From the NCBI GenBank assembly GCA_030813035.1, contig JAUSTV010000017.1: 64,000 nt of DNA; one strand, 5' to 3'. Position 1 is the first letter of the stretch; each line of letters opens with the position of its first letter. The notes under the pieces were generated by a model. The model saw only the letters and a list, made by a program, of their open reading frames with translations, was not told where the DNA came from and did no database searches. This stretch comes from Bacillus_BA fengqiuensis (GTDB lineage Bacteria > Bacillota > Bacilli > Bacillales > Bacillaceae_H). Positions 16,047 through 24,388 of this stretch are shown here, in pieces. The position numbers and the translations under genes were made by a program.

Positions 16047-17189
16047 ATGCTGAAAGATGAGCAAAGAATGGCTGAACTGCGAACCTTAAAGGCGATTTCG
16101 GAAACATTGAATTCATCAAATGATTTATACTCGATGCTTTATGATGTATTAAAGGAGCTTCTTCATGTAACGGGGCTTGAGGCCGGCTGGGTTTTCTTGA
16201 TTGATGAAAGTGGGCAATACCAGCTCGCGGCGGATTATCAGCTGCCCGAGGCGTTATGTATAAATGAAAAAAAACCGATGTGCGAAGGGGGCTGCTGGTG
16301 TTTAGATCGCTACAATGACGGGCGATTGAACCGGGCGGCCAATATTATTGAATGTAAGCGCCTGGAAGATGCGATTGAGGGAAAATGGGGAGATACAAGA
16401 GATATCACCTATCATGCCACCGTGCCGCTTCGGGCAGGAGAAGAAAAATTCGGATTGTTGAATGTAGCTTCTCCGAATAAAACCCATTTTATAGATGGGG
16501 AATTAGCCTTGTTAGAAGCCGTCGCTTATCAAATTGGCACAGCTATTAAAAGGATTGAACTTACCCGCAGGGAGAAAGATCATGCGCTTTTGATGGAAAG
16601 AAACCGGTTGGCGCGGGATTTGCATGACTCCGTTAACCAACTACTATTTTCACTTGCATTAACAGCAAGAGGAACAAAAGAAATGGTCGAGGATGCAAAT
16701 GTGAAAGAGATGCTGGGCTACATTCAAGAATTATCACAAGAAGCGTTAAGCGAGATGCGTTCACTCATTTGGCAGCTGCGGCCCCAGGGATTGGAAAACG
16801 GAATTAGCTGTGCGTTTATGAATTATGGAAACGTGTTAGGTCTTACTGTACAGGTAGATGTAGAAGGTGTCATTAATCTTCCTTGTAAAATTGAAGAAGT
16901 AATATGGCGCATTGGGCAGGAAGCATTGAACAACTGCAGCAAGCATGCGGGAATATCCAGAGTGAACATTTCCTTGAAGGCAACAAAACGTTCTATAACG
17001 CTGCAAGTGAAGGATGAAGGGAACGGATTTCATTATACTCCTGCTAATCCACTGCTTTCATTGGGGCTGGCTACGATGAAAGAACGAGCTGAAATGTTAA
17101 ATGGTACGTTTTCATTAACAAGTGAAATAGGAAAAGGGACATTGATTGAGGTTGTCATTCCTTTATGGGGGGAAAAGTATGGGGATTAA
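16047..17189 (+). CDS. yhcY: Sensor histidine kinase YhcY with Cys-rich GAF domain
   Basis: 380 residues, cytosolic. Residues 10-170 form a GAF domain holding Cys71, Cys79, Cys83, Cys85 and Cys103 (CEGGCWC core). Then a HisKA_3 box ARDLHDSVNQLL with the phospho-His at about residue 193, and a HATPase_c domain with RIGQEALNNCSKHA and LGLATMKERAEML. Homologous to B. subtilis YhcY and staphylococcal AirS/YhcS, whose cysteine cluster binds a [2Fe-2S] redox centre; that role here is inferred. Start at the ATG at 16047, 6 nt after GGGGG. Overlaps yhcZ by 11 nt. Confidence 0.92.
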   Translation: MLKDEQRMAELRTLKAISETLNSSNDLYSMLYDVLKELLHVTGLEAGWVFLIDESGQYQLAADYQLPEALCINEKKPMCEGGCWCLDRYNDGRLNRAANIIECKRLEDAIEGKWGDTRDITYHATVPLRAGEEKFGLLNVASPNKTHFIDGELALLEAVAYQIGTAIKRIELTRREKDHALLMERNRLARDLHDSVNQLLFSLALTARGTKEMVEDANVKEMLGYIQELSQEALSEMRSLIWQLRPQGLENGISCAFMNYGNVLGLTVQVDVEGVINLPCKIEEVIWRIGQEALNNCSKHAGISRVNISLKATKRSITLQVKDEGNGFHYTPANPLLSLGLATMKERAEMLNGTFSLTSEIGKGTLIEVVIPLWGEKYGD

Positions 17190-17835
17190 GTTATTGATTG
17201 CGGACGATCATCATGTCGTTCGCAGAGGATTGCTCTTTTTTTTGAAAACCCAAAAAGATATTGAAGTGGTAGGAGAAGCAAAGGACGGAATCGAAGCAGT
17301 AGAATTGGCGCAAAAACTTCATCCCGATGTTGTGTTGATGGATTTGGTTATGCCCAATATGGATGGAATTGAAGCGACTCGAAGGCTGAAAGAGTGTATG
17401 CCGTCTGTGAAGGTACTCATTTTAACAAGCTTTTCGGATCAAGACCATGTCATTCAAGGAATTCGGGCGGGTGCGGTAGGTTATCAATTAAAGGATGCAG
17501 AGCCGGATGAACTTGTTCAAGCAATTCAAGCCGTTTACCGTGGAGAAAGCCAGCTTCATCCGAAAGTGACTTCCCACGTGTTAACACATTTATCTTCACC
17601 CGTTAATGATGAAAAGCAACCAATCGAAGAATTAACAAAGCGGGAGAAAGAAGTATTAGTGGAAATTGCTAAAGGCAAGAGCAATAAAGAGATTGCCAGC
17701 GCCTTGTATATCACTGAAAAAACGGTCAAAACACATGTATCCAATATTTTGGCCAAATTAAACTTGGCTGACCGTACGCAAGCGGCTCTATTTGCCGTCA
17801 GAAACGGCGTTGTCGAGAATAAAAAGTGGCTGTGA
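17179..17835 (+). CDS. yhcZ: Response regulator YhcZ (NarL/LuxR type)
   Basis: 218 residues: receiver domain (ADDHHVVRRG, phospho-acceptor Asp55 in VVLMDLVMPN, Lys in LKDAEPDEL) followed by a LuxR-type HTH (LTKREKEVLVEIAKGKSNKEIA). Translationally coupled to yhcY: its ATG lies inside the end of the kinase gene. Partner of the YhcY kinase and homologous to AirR. Expected targets would be respiration or redox genes, by analogy only. Confidence 0.93.
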   Translation: MGIKLLIADDHHVVRRGLLFFLKTQKDIEVVGEAKDGIEAVELAQKLHPDVVLMDLVMPNMDGIEATRRLKECMPSVKVLILTSFSDQDHVIQGIRAGAVGYQLKDAEPDELVQAIQAVYRGESQLHPKVTSHVLTHLSSPVNDEKQPIEELTKREKEVLVEIAKGKSNKEIASALYITEKTVKTHVSNILAKLNLADRTQAALFAVRNGVVENKKWL

Positions 17836-18061
17836 TTGACCCAATCAGCTGCTCAGAGGCCTTTTTTATTAATTAGTCTGTGTTAAAGCTTGGTGTTGAT
17901 TCTTTGGCTCACCCTCTTTTGGTTTTCCTACAACTTTAGTCTGAAATATTTGTTTTATTTCCTCATCTTTTTTCGTAGGAAAAGTTCCAGCTTCGGTAAG
18001 ATTTAGCAAAAGATTATTTTTTTTATAATAAGAGTAAAGAGATGGACTAAAGGAGAGATCG

Positions 18062-18598
18062 ATGATGAAATTAGTTGTCATAAATGGAAGCCCGAGAAAA
18101 GAAGGACGTACACGAATACTGAGCCGTTTCACAGCCAGCGCATACGGGGCGGAGCTAATTGATTTAAGTGAGTGGGCATTGCCGCTGTTTAACGGTGAGG
18201 CTGTCCAAAGTGAATTAAAGGATGTTCAGGCACTGCGAAAAATGGTTGGAGAGGCGGACGGGATTCTTTTGACTTCACCTGAGTATCATAGCGGGATGAG
18301 CGGTGCTTTGAAAAATGCATTGGACTTTTTAAGCAGTCAGCATTTTCAACATAAGCCTGTGGCGTTATTAGCAGTAGCGGGAGGCGGCAAAGGGGGAATT
18401 AACGCTTTAAACAATATGCGTGTAGTGGCACGCGGGCTGTATGCGAATGTTATTCCAAAGCAAGTCGTGCTAGATCCGATTTGTTTCACAGAAGAGGGAG
18501 CTTTAACAGAAGAGGCATCAAAATTGGTTGATGATGTCGTAAGCGAGTTGAAGCTTTATATACATGCCTATCAGGCCATAAAGCACCTGCATGCATAA
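18062..18598 (+). CDS. yhdA: NAD(P)H-dependent FMN reductase / azoreductase YhdA
   Basis: 178 residues, flavodoxin-like NADPH-dependent FMN reductase family. The phosphate-binding loop INGSPRKEGRTR at the N-terminus, SPEYHSGMSGALKNALDFLS and the AVAGGGKGGINALNNMR block are characteristic. It reduces flavin, quinones or azo dyes in the cytosol. ATG at 18062 or 18065 after AAAGGAGAGATCG. It follows yhcYZ as in B. subtilis but after a gap of about 225 nt, so it is probably a separate unit. Confidence 0.9.
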   Translation: MMKLVVINGSPRKEGRTRILSRFTASAYGAELIDLSEWALPLFNGEAVQSELKDVQALRKMVGEADGILLTSPEYHSGMSGALKNALDFLSSQHFQHKPVALLAVAGGGKGGINALNNMRVVARGLYANVIPKQVVLDPICFTEEGALTEEASKLVDDVVSELKLYIHAYQAIKHLHA

Positions 18599-18698
18599 TG
18601 GAGAAAATTCACTCGTATCCAAAGGAGAACTGAAGTCTCCTTTGGGTCTTGCAGGGGTTGATGAAGTGTTGGCAGCACATGGTTTGCCTAGCTCGACA

Positions 18699-18742
18699 AT
18701 AATAAAGCCCGTTCACTATTTCTGGTGAACGGGCTTTATTAT
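18699..18742. terminator. Bidirectional terminator between yhdA and bioY
   Basis: ATAATAAAGCCCGTTCAC / GTGAACGGGCTTTATTAT hairpin between convergent genes. Confidence 0.85.
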
Positions 18743-18757
18743 CGTGAAGGTCAGGAA

Positions 18758-19363
18758 TTAAGCCGTACGGTTCTTTTGTTGGACAAAATAGGCCGAGCGC
18801 TGAAGAGAACGATAAATACGCGGCGCTAAAAAGCCGCCGGCAATCGTGAAGACAACGTCTTTTACAGCAAACCACAACATGACCTTCCATGCAGTACCAT
18901 AGCTCATTGGAGCAGAAAGCCAGTAATTGACGGCTAAGTACATATAGTTGGTTCCGATAAAATAAATAAGAAAGATACCTACAAAAGAAGCGATCATGAA
19001 GGTAGACAGCTGAGGCTCCTTCTTTGCTTCTACCATCTTACCGATAACATATGCTGCGACGATATAGGATAAAATAAATCCGCCTGTGCTTTTAAAGATA
19101 ACGGCAGCGCCGGCTGAAAAACCTGCAAAGACCGGCGCACCTGCCATTCCAATCAGCATGTATACGAACATGGAAACCGCACCGAGGCGGCTTCCCAGTA
19201 ACAGCCCGGCTAAAATGGCGAAGAATGGCTGCATGGACAGTGGAACACCCGCGACTTGGAGAAACGGAGCCCATGATGTAATATTTGCGCCAATGGCCAT
19301 TAAAGCGGCAAACATGGCAACCAATGTGATATCTAGAGTGTGAAATTTTTTATTGCCCCTCAT
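18758..19363 (-). CDS. bioY: Biotin transporter S-component BioY
   Basis: 201 residues, about six membrane helices. BioY-family features: the N-terminal Ala-rich helix TLVAMFAALMAIGANI, VPLSMQPFFAILAGLLLGSRLGAVS, GGFILSYIVAAYVIGK and the conserved KDVVFTIAGG near the end. It binds biotin and works with an ECF energising module encoded elsewhere, or alone. A BirA operator upstream predicts repression by biotin. ATG start behind GGGGGG. Confidence 0.92.
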   Translation of the reverse strand: MRGNKKFHTLDITLVAMFAALMAIGANITSWAPFLQVAGVPLSMQPFFAILAGLLLGSRLGAVSMFVYMLIGMAGAPVFAGFSAGAAVIFKSTGGFILSYIVAAYVIGKMVEAKKEPQLSTFMIASFVGIFLIYFIGTNYMYLAVNYWLSAPMSYGTAWKVMLWFAVKDVVFTIAGGFLAPRIYRSLQRSAYFVQQKNRTA

Positions 19364-19421
19364 GAAAAGCCCCCCATAAACAATGTATTCTTATTCAAAA
19401 TGGTAAGGGGAAAAAAGTTAA

Positions 19422-19452
19422 TTGTCAACATTAAAATAAATGGGGTTAACAC
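19422..19452 (-). promoter_or_regulatory. BirA operator upstream of bioY
   Basis: Dyad TTGTCAAC - 15 nt - GTTAACAC, close to the Bacillus BirA consensus TTGTTAAC-N14/15-GTTAACAA. It lies 59-89 nt upstream of the bioY start. Confidence 0.8.
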
Positions 19453-19475
19453 TTTGTGCGGGCAAACAAAGAATT

Positions 19476-19501
19476 CCCTGCCTTCATATATGAAGGCAGG
19501 G
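19476..19501 (-). terminator. Terminator after yhdB
   Basis: Perfect 26-nt palindrome with arms CCCTGCCTTCATA and TATGAAGGCAGGG, between the yhdB stop codon and the bioY operator. Confidence 0.8.
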
Positions 19502-19507
19502 AGACAT

Positions 19508-19750
19508 TTATACTTCGTCAGCGTACAGTTCATATTCCGATGTAATTGAAGCATGGTCAATGTATCTCAATAAAGAGTATAGTGTTTCTTGAATCACTCG
19601 ATAGTTTCGCTCAAAGTTATAGGCATGTAAAAAATGTTCAATTTTTTTCGAAAGAAAATCATCTTTTGTACGAACCATCAGAATCAGCAAGTTGTCCCAT
19701 TGTGAACGGTGTGTGTAGTATAGTGCTTTATCATAATCAATGTTATTCAT
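19508..19750 (-). CDS. yhdB: YhdB family small protein
   Basis: 80-residue acidic, Tyr-rich soluble protein matching B. subtilis YhdB in length, sequence character (DYDKALYYTHRSQWDNLLILM) and position near yhdA and spoVR. Excellent ribosome-binding site AAAGGAGGG 7 nt before the ATG. Function unknown. Confidence 0.8.
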   Translation of the reverse strand: MNNIDYDKALYYTHRSQWDNLLILMVRTKDDFLSKKIEHFLHAYNFERNYRVIQETLYSLLRYIDHASITSEYELYADEV

Positions 19751-19873
19751 GGTAAGCCCTCCTTTAGAGGAGTTGATTATATTGTGTGTTGTTTATGGAG
19801 TTTTCTTGCCCTGTAAATGTTGGGGAACTGTCCAATTGACAAGAGGCATAAAAAATCATGATGGGGAAAAAAT

Positions 19874-19918
19874 AAAGGGGAGCTCCGAAAATACGATATA
19901 TTGTCAGGAGCCCCTTTT
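19874..19918. terminator. Terminator after aldehyde dehydrogenase
   Basis: AAAGGGGAGCTCC ... GGAGCCCCTTTT hairpin (bulged stem) just past the 3' end of the minus-strand aldehyde dehydrogenase. Confidence 0.6.
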
Positions 19919-19937
19919 GATGATGACGATAAAAGCC

Positions 19938-21305
19938 TTATTTAAAAATCTTTTTTAAGAATTTTAAACCGTACTTAAAAGACGCGTAGCGAAATGGAGG
20001 ATCGATTTTTGATGTTTGCTTCAACACACTTTTTTGATGTGTGAATACATCAAAACTGCTTTTTCCATGGTAACTTCCTATTCCACTGTTTCCAACCCCT
20101 CCAAATGGAAGATTTGGATTGGCCAAGTGCATAACTGTGTCATTGATACAGCCTCCTCCAAATGAAATGGATTGAAGAATTCGCTCTTGTTTTTCAGCCG
20201 ATTCCGAAAAATAGTACAGGGCCAGCGGATTTGGAGAATGTTGAACATGGTCTGTCACTTCCTCGAAAGAATGAAATTCCATCACTGGTAAAATAGGGCC
20301 AAAAATTTCATCCTGCATGACAGGACAATCCCATGTTACTCCGTCTAAAAGAGTAGGAGAAATCGATAGACTTCCTTGGTCGTATTGCCCGCCTATTCTT
20401 GTTTTTCCATTGTTTAAAAAGCCTACAAGCCGCTGAAAATGGCGTTCGCTCACAATACGTGAGTACTGTTCGCTTTCAAGCGGATTTTCACCATAAAATT
20501 CGGTGATGTATCGTTGGAAAAGACGAATAAACTGATCCTTTACCTTCGAATGAATGAGTAGATAATCCGGTGCGACACATGTTTGACCGGCATTTGTGAA
20601 TTTCCCCCATGCAATTCGTTTAGCCGCAATTTCTAAATTTGCATCCTCGTCCACAATTGCCGGGCTTTTCCCGCCAAGTTCAAGCGTTACCGGAGTTAAA
20701 TGCTTCGCGGCAGCTTGCATGACGATGCGTCCGACTTCGACGCTGCCTGTAAAGAAAATATAATCCCAATTTTCCGCCAGAAGGGATTGGCTTGTCTCCA
20801 CTCCTCCTTCAATGACCGCGACATATTCCTTATCAAAAGTAGATTGAATCAATTCCGACAGCAGGGATGCTACTGCCGGTGTCAGTTCGGAAGGCTTGAG
20901 AACTGCACAGTTTCCTGCTCCCATCGCTCCAACTAAAGGAGCAAGCTGCAACTGAAACGGGTAGTTCCATGGAGCGATAATAAGTGCCATTCCATATGGT
21001 TCCGGATAAATGTAGCTGCTTGCTCCCGCATGGGTCATCGGTGTTTTTACTTTTTTGGGTTTTGCCCATGTTCGCAGATGCTTCATCATAGAATTGATTT
21101 CTTCGTATAAAAAACCTATTTCTGTGGCATATGCTTCAAACTCGGATTTATTTAGATCCTGTTTCAAGGCCTCAATGATTTGAGATTCGTGATTTTTTAC
21201 TGCCTTTTTTAGTCTGGCTAATTGTTCGAGGCGGAAATCGATCTTTTTCGTTTTTCCTGTAGAAAAAAAAGCACGCTGCTTATGGATAATATCTTGAATC
21301 ATCAC
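19938..21305 (-). CDS. ywdH: Aldehyde dehydrogenase (YwdH-like, class 3)
   Basis: 455 residues, shorter than the roughly 490 of class 1/2 enzymes and typical of class 3 NAD(P)-dependent fatty aldehyde dehydrogenases. Motifs: IIAPWNYPFQLQLAPL, the general base in VTLELGGKSPAIVDED, the nucleophile in TNAGQTCVAPDYLLIH and PFGGVGNSGIGSYHGK. It ends in a basic-hydrophobic tail (KYGLKFLKKIFK) that may associate with membranes. It oxidises aldehydes to acids. ATG at 21305 or 21302. Monocistronic, divergent from spoVR. Confidence 0.9.
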   Translation of the reverse strand: MMIQDIIHKQRAFFSTGKTKKIDFRLEQLARLKKAVKNHESQIIEALKQDLNKSEFEAYATEIGFLYEEINSMMKHLRTWAKPKKVKTPMTHAGASSYIYPEPYGMALIIAPWNYPFQLQLAPLVGAMGAGNCAVLKPSELTPAVASLLSELIQSTFDKEYVAVIEGGVETSQSLLAENWDYIFFTGSVEVGRIVMQAAAKHLTPVTLELGGKSPAIVDEDANLEIAAKRIAWGKFTNAGQTCVAPDYLLIHSKVKDQFIRLFQRYITEFYGENPLESEQYSRIVSERHFQRLVGFLNNGKTRIGGQYDQGSLSISPTLLDGVTWDCPVMQDEIFGPILPVMEFHSFEEVTDHVQHSPNPLALYYFSESAEKQERILQSISFGGGCINDTVMHLANPNLPFGGVGNSGIGSYHGKSSFDVFTHQKSVLKQTSKIDPPFRYASFKYGLKFLKKIFK

Positions 21306-21611
21306 TGCTGATCACCTCTTGTTATAGACAAGTTTGTTCAATTATGGAAATTAACACGTTTAAAGGGGATAAGGCAGCTTTAAGTGAAAAATCGCTTAAG
21401 TTATGGAAAAGAGTGACGTTTTCACGAAAAAGCGGGAGGGTCTTTCCTATTGTTTAGAAATTGATATAGCCTGAATTTTAAAATTAAACGTTTAAACATT
21501 TAAACATATTGTAATAGAAATAGTTAAGAAAGGCAAGTTCTGTGATTTTTGCTTCATCATTTCCTGTTCAAGCTCATAAATTGAGAATAAGACCGAAAGG
21601 GGGATGTACAA

Positions 21612-23024
21612 ATGAGAGAGGAAGAGCGGAAGGCGCTGGAGAGGGCGATTGATGAAATTACCGAAATCGCTTCTGGCTTCGGCCTGGATTTTTATCCGAT
21701 GCGTTATGAAATTTGTCCTGCGGATATCATTTATACGTTTGGTGCCTACGGGATGCCGACACGTTTTTCACATTGGAGCTTCGGAAAACAATTTTATAAA
21801 ATGAAACTCCATTACGATTTGGGATTGAGCAAAATTTATGAGCTTGTGATCAATTCAGATCCTTGTTATGCATTTTTACTTGATTCCAATTCCTTGATTC
21901 AAAATAAGCTAATTGTCGCCCATGTGTTAGCACATTGCGATTTCTTCAAAAACAACTCTCGTTTTAGCAACACGAAAAGGGATATGGTCGAAAGTATGGC
22001 AGCGACAGCTGACCGCATCCAAAAATATGAAATGATACATGGCAAAAGGGAAGTGGAAACCTTTTTGGATGCAGTATTATCGATTCAAGAGCATATTGAT
22101 CCATCGTTGATGCGTCCAAAACTTGCCTGGAGCATTCACGATGAAGAAGAAGAAGAGCCAGAAGCTTCTTTAAGCCCGTATGATGATTTATGGAATTTGG
22201 ATTATAAAGGCCGCCAAAAGCCAAAACCATCCAAAAAAATGAAAAAGTTCCCGCCGAATCCGGAAAAAGATATTCTGTTATTTATTGAAGAATACGGACG
22301 CAACTTAGAAGAGTGGCAGCGGGATATTTTAACGATGATGCGGGAAGAAATGCTTTATTTCTGGCCTCAGCTTGAAACGAAAATCATGAACGAAGGCTGG
22401 GCAAGTTATTGGCACCAAAGAATTTTACGAGAGATGGATTTAACAAGCGGGGAATCCATTGAATTCGCCAAACTTAATGCCGGTGTTGTCCAGCCTTCAC
22501 GTACAGGAATTAATCCATACTACCTCGGCCTGAAAATCTTCGAAGATATTGAAGAGCGTTACAACAATCCAACCAAAGAGTTGAAACGCCAAGGGGCGGA
22601 GCCGGGATCGGGAAGAGAAAAAATGTTTGAAGTCCGTGAAATCGAATCGGATATCTCATTTATCCGCAATTATTTAACGAAAGATCTGATCATGCGAGAA
22701 GATATGTATTTATTCCAAAAACAAGGAAAAGACTACAAGATCGTGGATAAAGAGTGGACGGAAGTGCGGGATCAGCTCGTCAATATGAGGGTAAATGGAG
22801 GGTTTCCGTACATCACCGTGAATGACGGCGACTACTTGAAAAATGGAGAATTGTACTTGAAACACTGGTTTGAAGGGATCGAACTCGATGTGAAATATTT
22901 GGAAAAGGTTGTCCCATATGTATACCAGCTGTGGGGAAGAGCGGTCCATATGGAAACCATGCTGGAAAACAAAACGGTTGTATTCACGTATGATGGAAAG
23001 AGCATGCACCGGAAGTTCATTTAA
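21612..23024 (+). CDS. spoVR: Stage V sporulation protein R, SpoVR
   Basis: 470 residues, the usual SpoVR length. Conserved blocks include FYPMRYEICPADIIYTFGAYGMPTRF at the N-terminus, HVLAHCDFFKNN, the NEGWASYWHQRI stretch and GINPYYLGLKIFEDIEERY. It is required for normal spore cortex in B. subtilis; its biochemical role is unknown. ATG behind AAAGGGGGATG. The 306-nt upstream gap is AT-rich; a CATATTGT near 21505 loosely resembles a sigma-E -10, but no convincing -35 is visible. Confidence 0.95.
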   Translation: MREEERKALERAIDEITEIASGFGLDFYPMRYEICPADIIYTFGAYGMPTRFSHWSFGKQFYKMKLHYDLGLSKIYELVINSDPCYAFLLDSNSLIQNKLIVAHVLAHCDFFKNNSRFSNTKRDMVESMAATADRIQKYEMIHGKREVETFLDAVLSIQEHIDPSLMRPKLAWSIHDEEEEEPEASLSPYDDLWNLDYKGRQKPKPSKKMKKFPPNPEKDILLFIEEYGRNLEEWQRDILTMMREEMLYFWPQLETKIMNEGWASYWHQRILREMDLTSGESIEFAKLNAGVVQPSRTGINPYYLGLKIFEDIEERYNNPTKELKRQGAEPGSGREKMFEVREIESDISFIRNYLTKDLIMREDMYLFQKQGKDYKIVDKEWTEVRDQLVNMRVNGGFPYITVNDGDYLKNGELYLKHWFEGIELDVKYLEKVVPYVYQLWGRAVHMETMLENKTVVFTYDGKSMHRKFI

Positions 23025-23034
23025 AGAGGGGAGG

Positions 23035-23060
23035 GCTGCCATTAATTGGCAGCTTTCTTC
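23035..23060 (+). terminator. Terminator after spoVR
   Basis: GCTGCC ATTAATT GGCAGC followed by TTTCTTCTTT. Confidence 0.7.
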
Positions 23061-23178
23061 TTTATTCATTGAGAAAATTGTAGTAAAATGTCTGACGTTT
23101 TATGTTAATGAAGAAGAGATTTCATGTTATGATTTTTTGTAAGCGTAACCAAATTTTAAAATGAACAGGAGGATCATG

Positions 23179-23391
23179 ATGTTAGTAGAAGACTTAATCC
23201 ATCAGTTTATACTTATGAAAAAAAGAAAACCCTCGCACATGAATGAATTAATCGTTTATATTCAGAAAAGTTATATTCGCGGGGAATTGTCTATGGTTGA
23301 ATATAAAACATTGTTTGCGGATCTTAAGAAGCGCAAAGCAAAAAAAGGGACAATGTTCATGTATGAATATAATCCTTCCGTTTGTATATAA
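23179..23391 (+). CDS. Small YppF-like protein, unknown function
   Basis: 70 residues from the ATG at 23179 (AGGAGG with 6-nt spacing; the ATG at 23176 is too close). Basic, helical, no membrane segment or Cys pair. The pattern LVEDLIHQFILMKKRKPSHMNELI-YIQKSYIRGELSMVEYKTL resembles the Bacillus YppF family of small proteins. Function unknown. It ends in a strong terminator. Confidence 0.72.
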   Translation: MLVEDLIHQFILMKKRKPSHMNELIVYIQKSYIRGELSMVEYKTLFADLKKRKAKKGTMFMYEYNPSVCI

Positions 23392-23424
23392 GCCTTATAA
23401 GCTTTGCTTACAAGGCTTATATTT
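23388..23424 (+). terminator. Terminator after the YppF-like gene
   Basis: ATAAGCCTTATAAGC TTT GCTTACAAGGCTTAT followed by ATTTTATTT. Confidence 0.8.
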
Positions 23425-23597
23425 TATTTCATGCACTTTACCACATAAGGGACATTAAGCAGGGGAATTATCCGGAAAGCTTGATTAGCATAAAAAAGGT
23501 TCATCCACTTTTAAATTTTTAATAGGACATGTATATCTTTGAATGTTTCAGTAAGAAGAGACATACATTCTAACAAAAACATTGGAGGAGAATGCCG

Positions 23598-23762
23598 ATG
23601 AGCAAAAACGCTATTATGCTAATATGGGCAATTGTTACTTGTGCGGTGATCGGGATATTTATCTTTCTTAACTCTCAAGCCAGCGAACAAACACTGGCCA
23701 ACAATATGTTAATCGGTCAATATGCAGAAAGTATGGGAGTAAATGGCCATCAATCCTTTTAA
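23598..23762 (+). CDS. Small single-span membrane protein (54 aa)
   Basis: ATG at 23598 with GGAGGAG 7 nt upstream. The product has one hydrophobic segment (residues 6-24, IMLIWAIVTCAVIGIFIFL) followed by a polar tail SQASEQTLANNMLIGQYAES. Good ribosome-binding site and clean coding look; no family recognised. Its TAA is followed by no clear hairpin. The neighbour is the convergent ArsR gene. Confidence 0.65.
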   Translation: MSKNAIMLIWAIVTCAVIGIFIFLNSQASEQTLANNMLIGQYAESMGVNGHQSF

Positions 23763-23871
23763 ACCCTCCTCATATTCCCACTTACAGACAGTACGTCTTT
23801 CTACCGCCTTTTGTTTTTCATCTATAAGAATGGCATATTCGTATTCATATATCATATTATTCACTTTATTC

Positions 23872-23887
23872 ATCAATAAATATTGAT
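23872..23887. promoter_or_regulatory. ArsR-type operator half-site pair, downstream copy
   Basis: ATCAAT-AAAT-ATTGAT dyad just past the 3' end of the ArsR gene, same architecture as the copy at 24241. Confidence 0.5.
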
Positions 23888-23903
23888 TTATAGTTTGGAA
23901 AAA

Positions 23904-24224
23904 TTAGCAAGAAGGGCGAAATAAACAGCAGAGCTCAGGTGATAATAAATGATTGACCTCTTCGCTATTTAACTCGTAATAGCTCCAGGTTCCTTTTGTT
24001 TCTTTTGTAATCAGGTTGGCATCCAATAAAATTTTTAGGTGATAGGATAATTTGGATTGGGGCATCCCGATCATTTCACTTAAATCACAAACGCAAGTGG
24101 AACCATGCTGACAAAGGAGGTGCATAATCTGGAGCCGCTTTTGATCTGCTAATGATTTGAATTTTGCTTCATACATGGCAAATGTGGACTCTAATGATGT
24201 GTCTTGTGATGAGAATGGATTCAT
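23904..24224 (-). CDS. ArsR/SmtB-family metalloregulatory repressor
   Basis: 106-residue winged-helix repressor. The recognition-helix-adjacent motif STCVCDLSEMIGMPQSKLSYHLKIL contains the CxC metal- or metalloid-binding pair of ArsR proteins, and the tail ELCCLFRPSC adds three more cysteines. It should leave DNA on binding As(III) or a thiophilic metal. ATG behind AGGAGC. No arsB, arsC, P-type ATPase or SdpI partner is adjacent. ATCAAT-N4-ATTGAT dyads lie upstream and downstream of the gene. Confidence 0.88.
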   Translation of the reverse strand: MNPFSSQDTSLESTFAMYEAKFKSLADQKRLQIMHLLCQHGSTCVCDLSEMIGMPQSKLSYHLKILLDANLITKETKGTWSYYELNSEEVNHLLSPELCCLFRPSC

Positions 24225-24240
24225 GTTAATCAGCTCCTAT

Positions 24241-24256
24241 ATCAATTTCTATTGAT
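24241..24256. promoter_or_regulatory. ArsR-type operator upstream of the repressor gene
   Basis: ATCAAT-TTCT-ATTGAT dyad 17-32 nt before the ArsR start codon, well placed for autorepression. Confidence 0.6.
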
Positions 24257-24350
24257 TTAATGTAATTATATACCAAAAGGAGGAATATTCAACCGTTTTA
24301 TCAACGAAAATAGATTAAAATGAACCCCGCAACCTAGCCTAACGTACATA

Positions 24351-24378
24351 AAAAGCTGCCTTTTTCATGGCAGCTTTT
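24351..24378 (-). terminator. Terminator of the NlpC/P60 gene
   Basis: AAAAGCTGCC TTTTTCAT GGCAGCTTTT, 10 nt past the stop codon on the minus strand. Confidence 0.8.
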
Positions 24379-24388
24379 CATTTTCATA

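Noticed and set aside
21479..21512. Sigma-E promoter for spoVR
   Set aside because: CATATTGT is near the -10 consensus but no -35 matches at 14-15 nt; left as a remark only.
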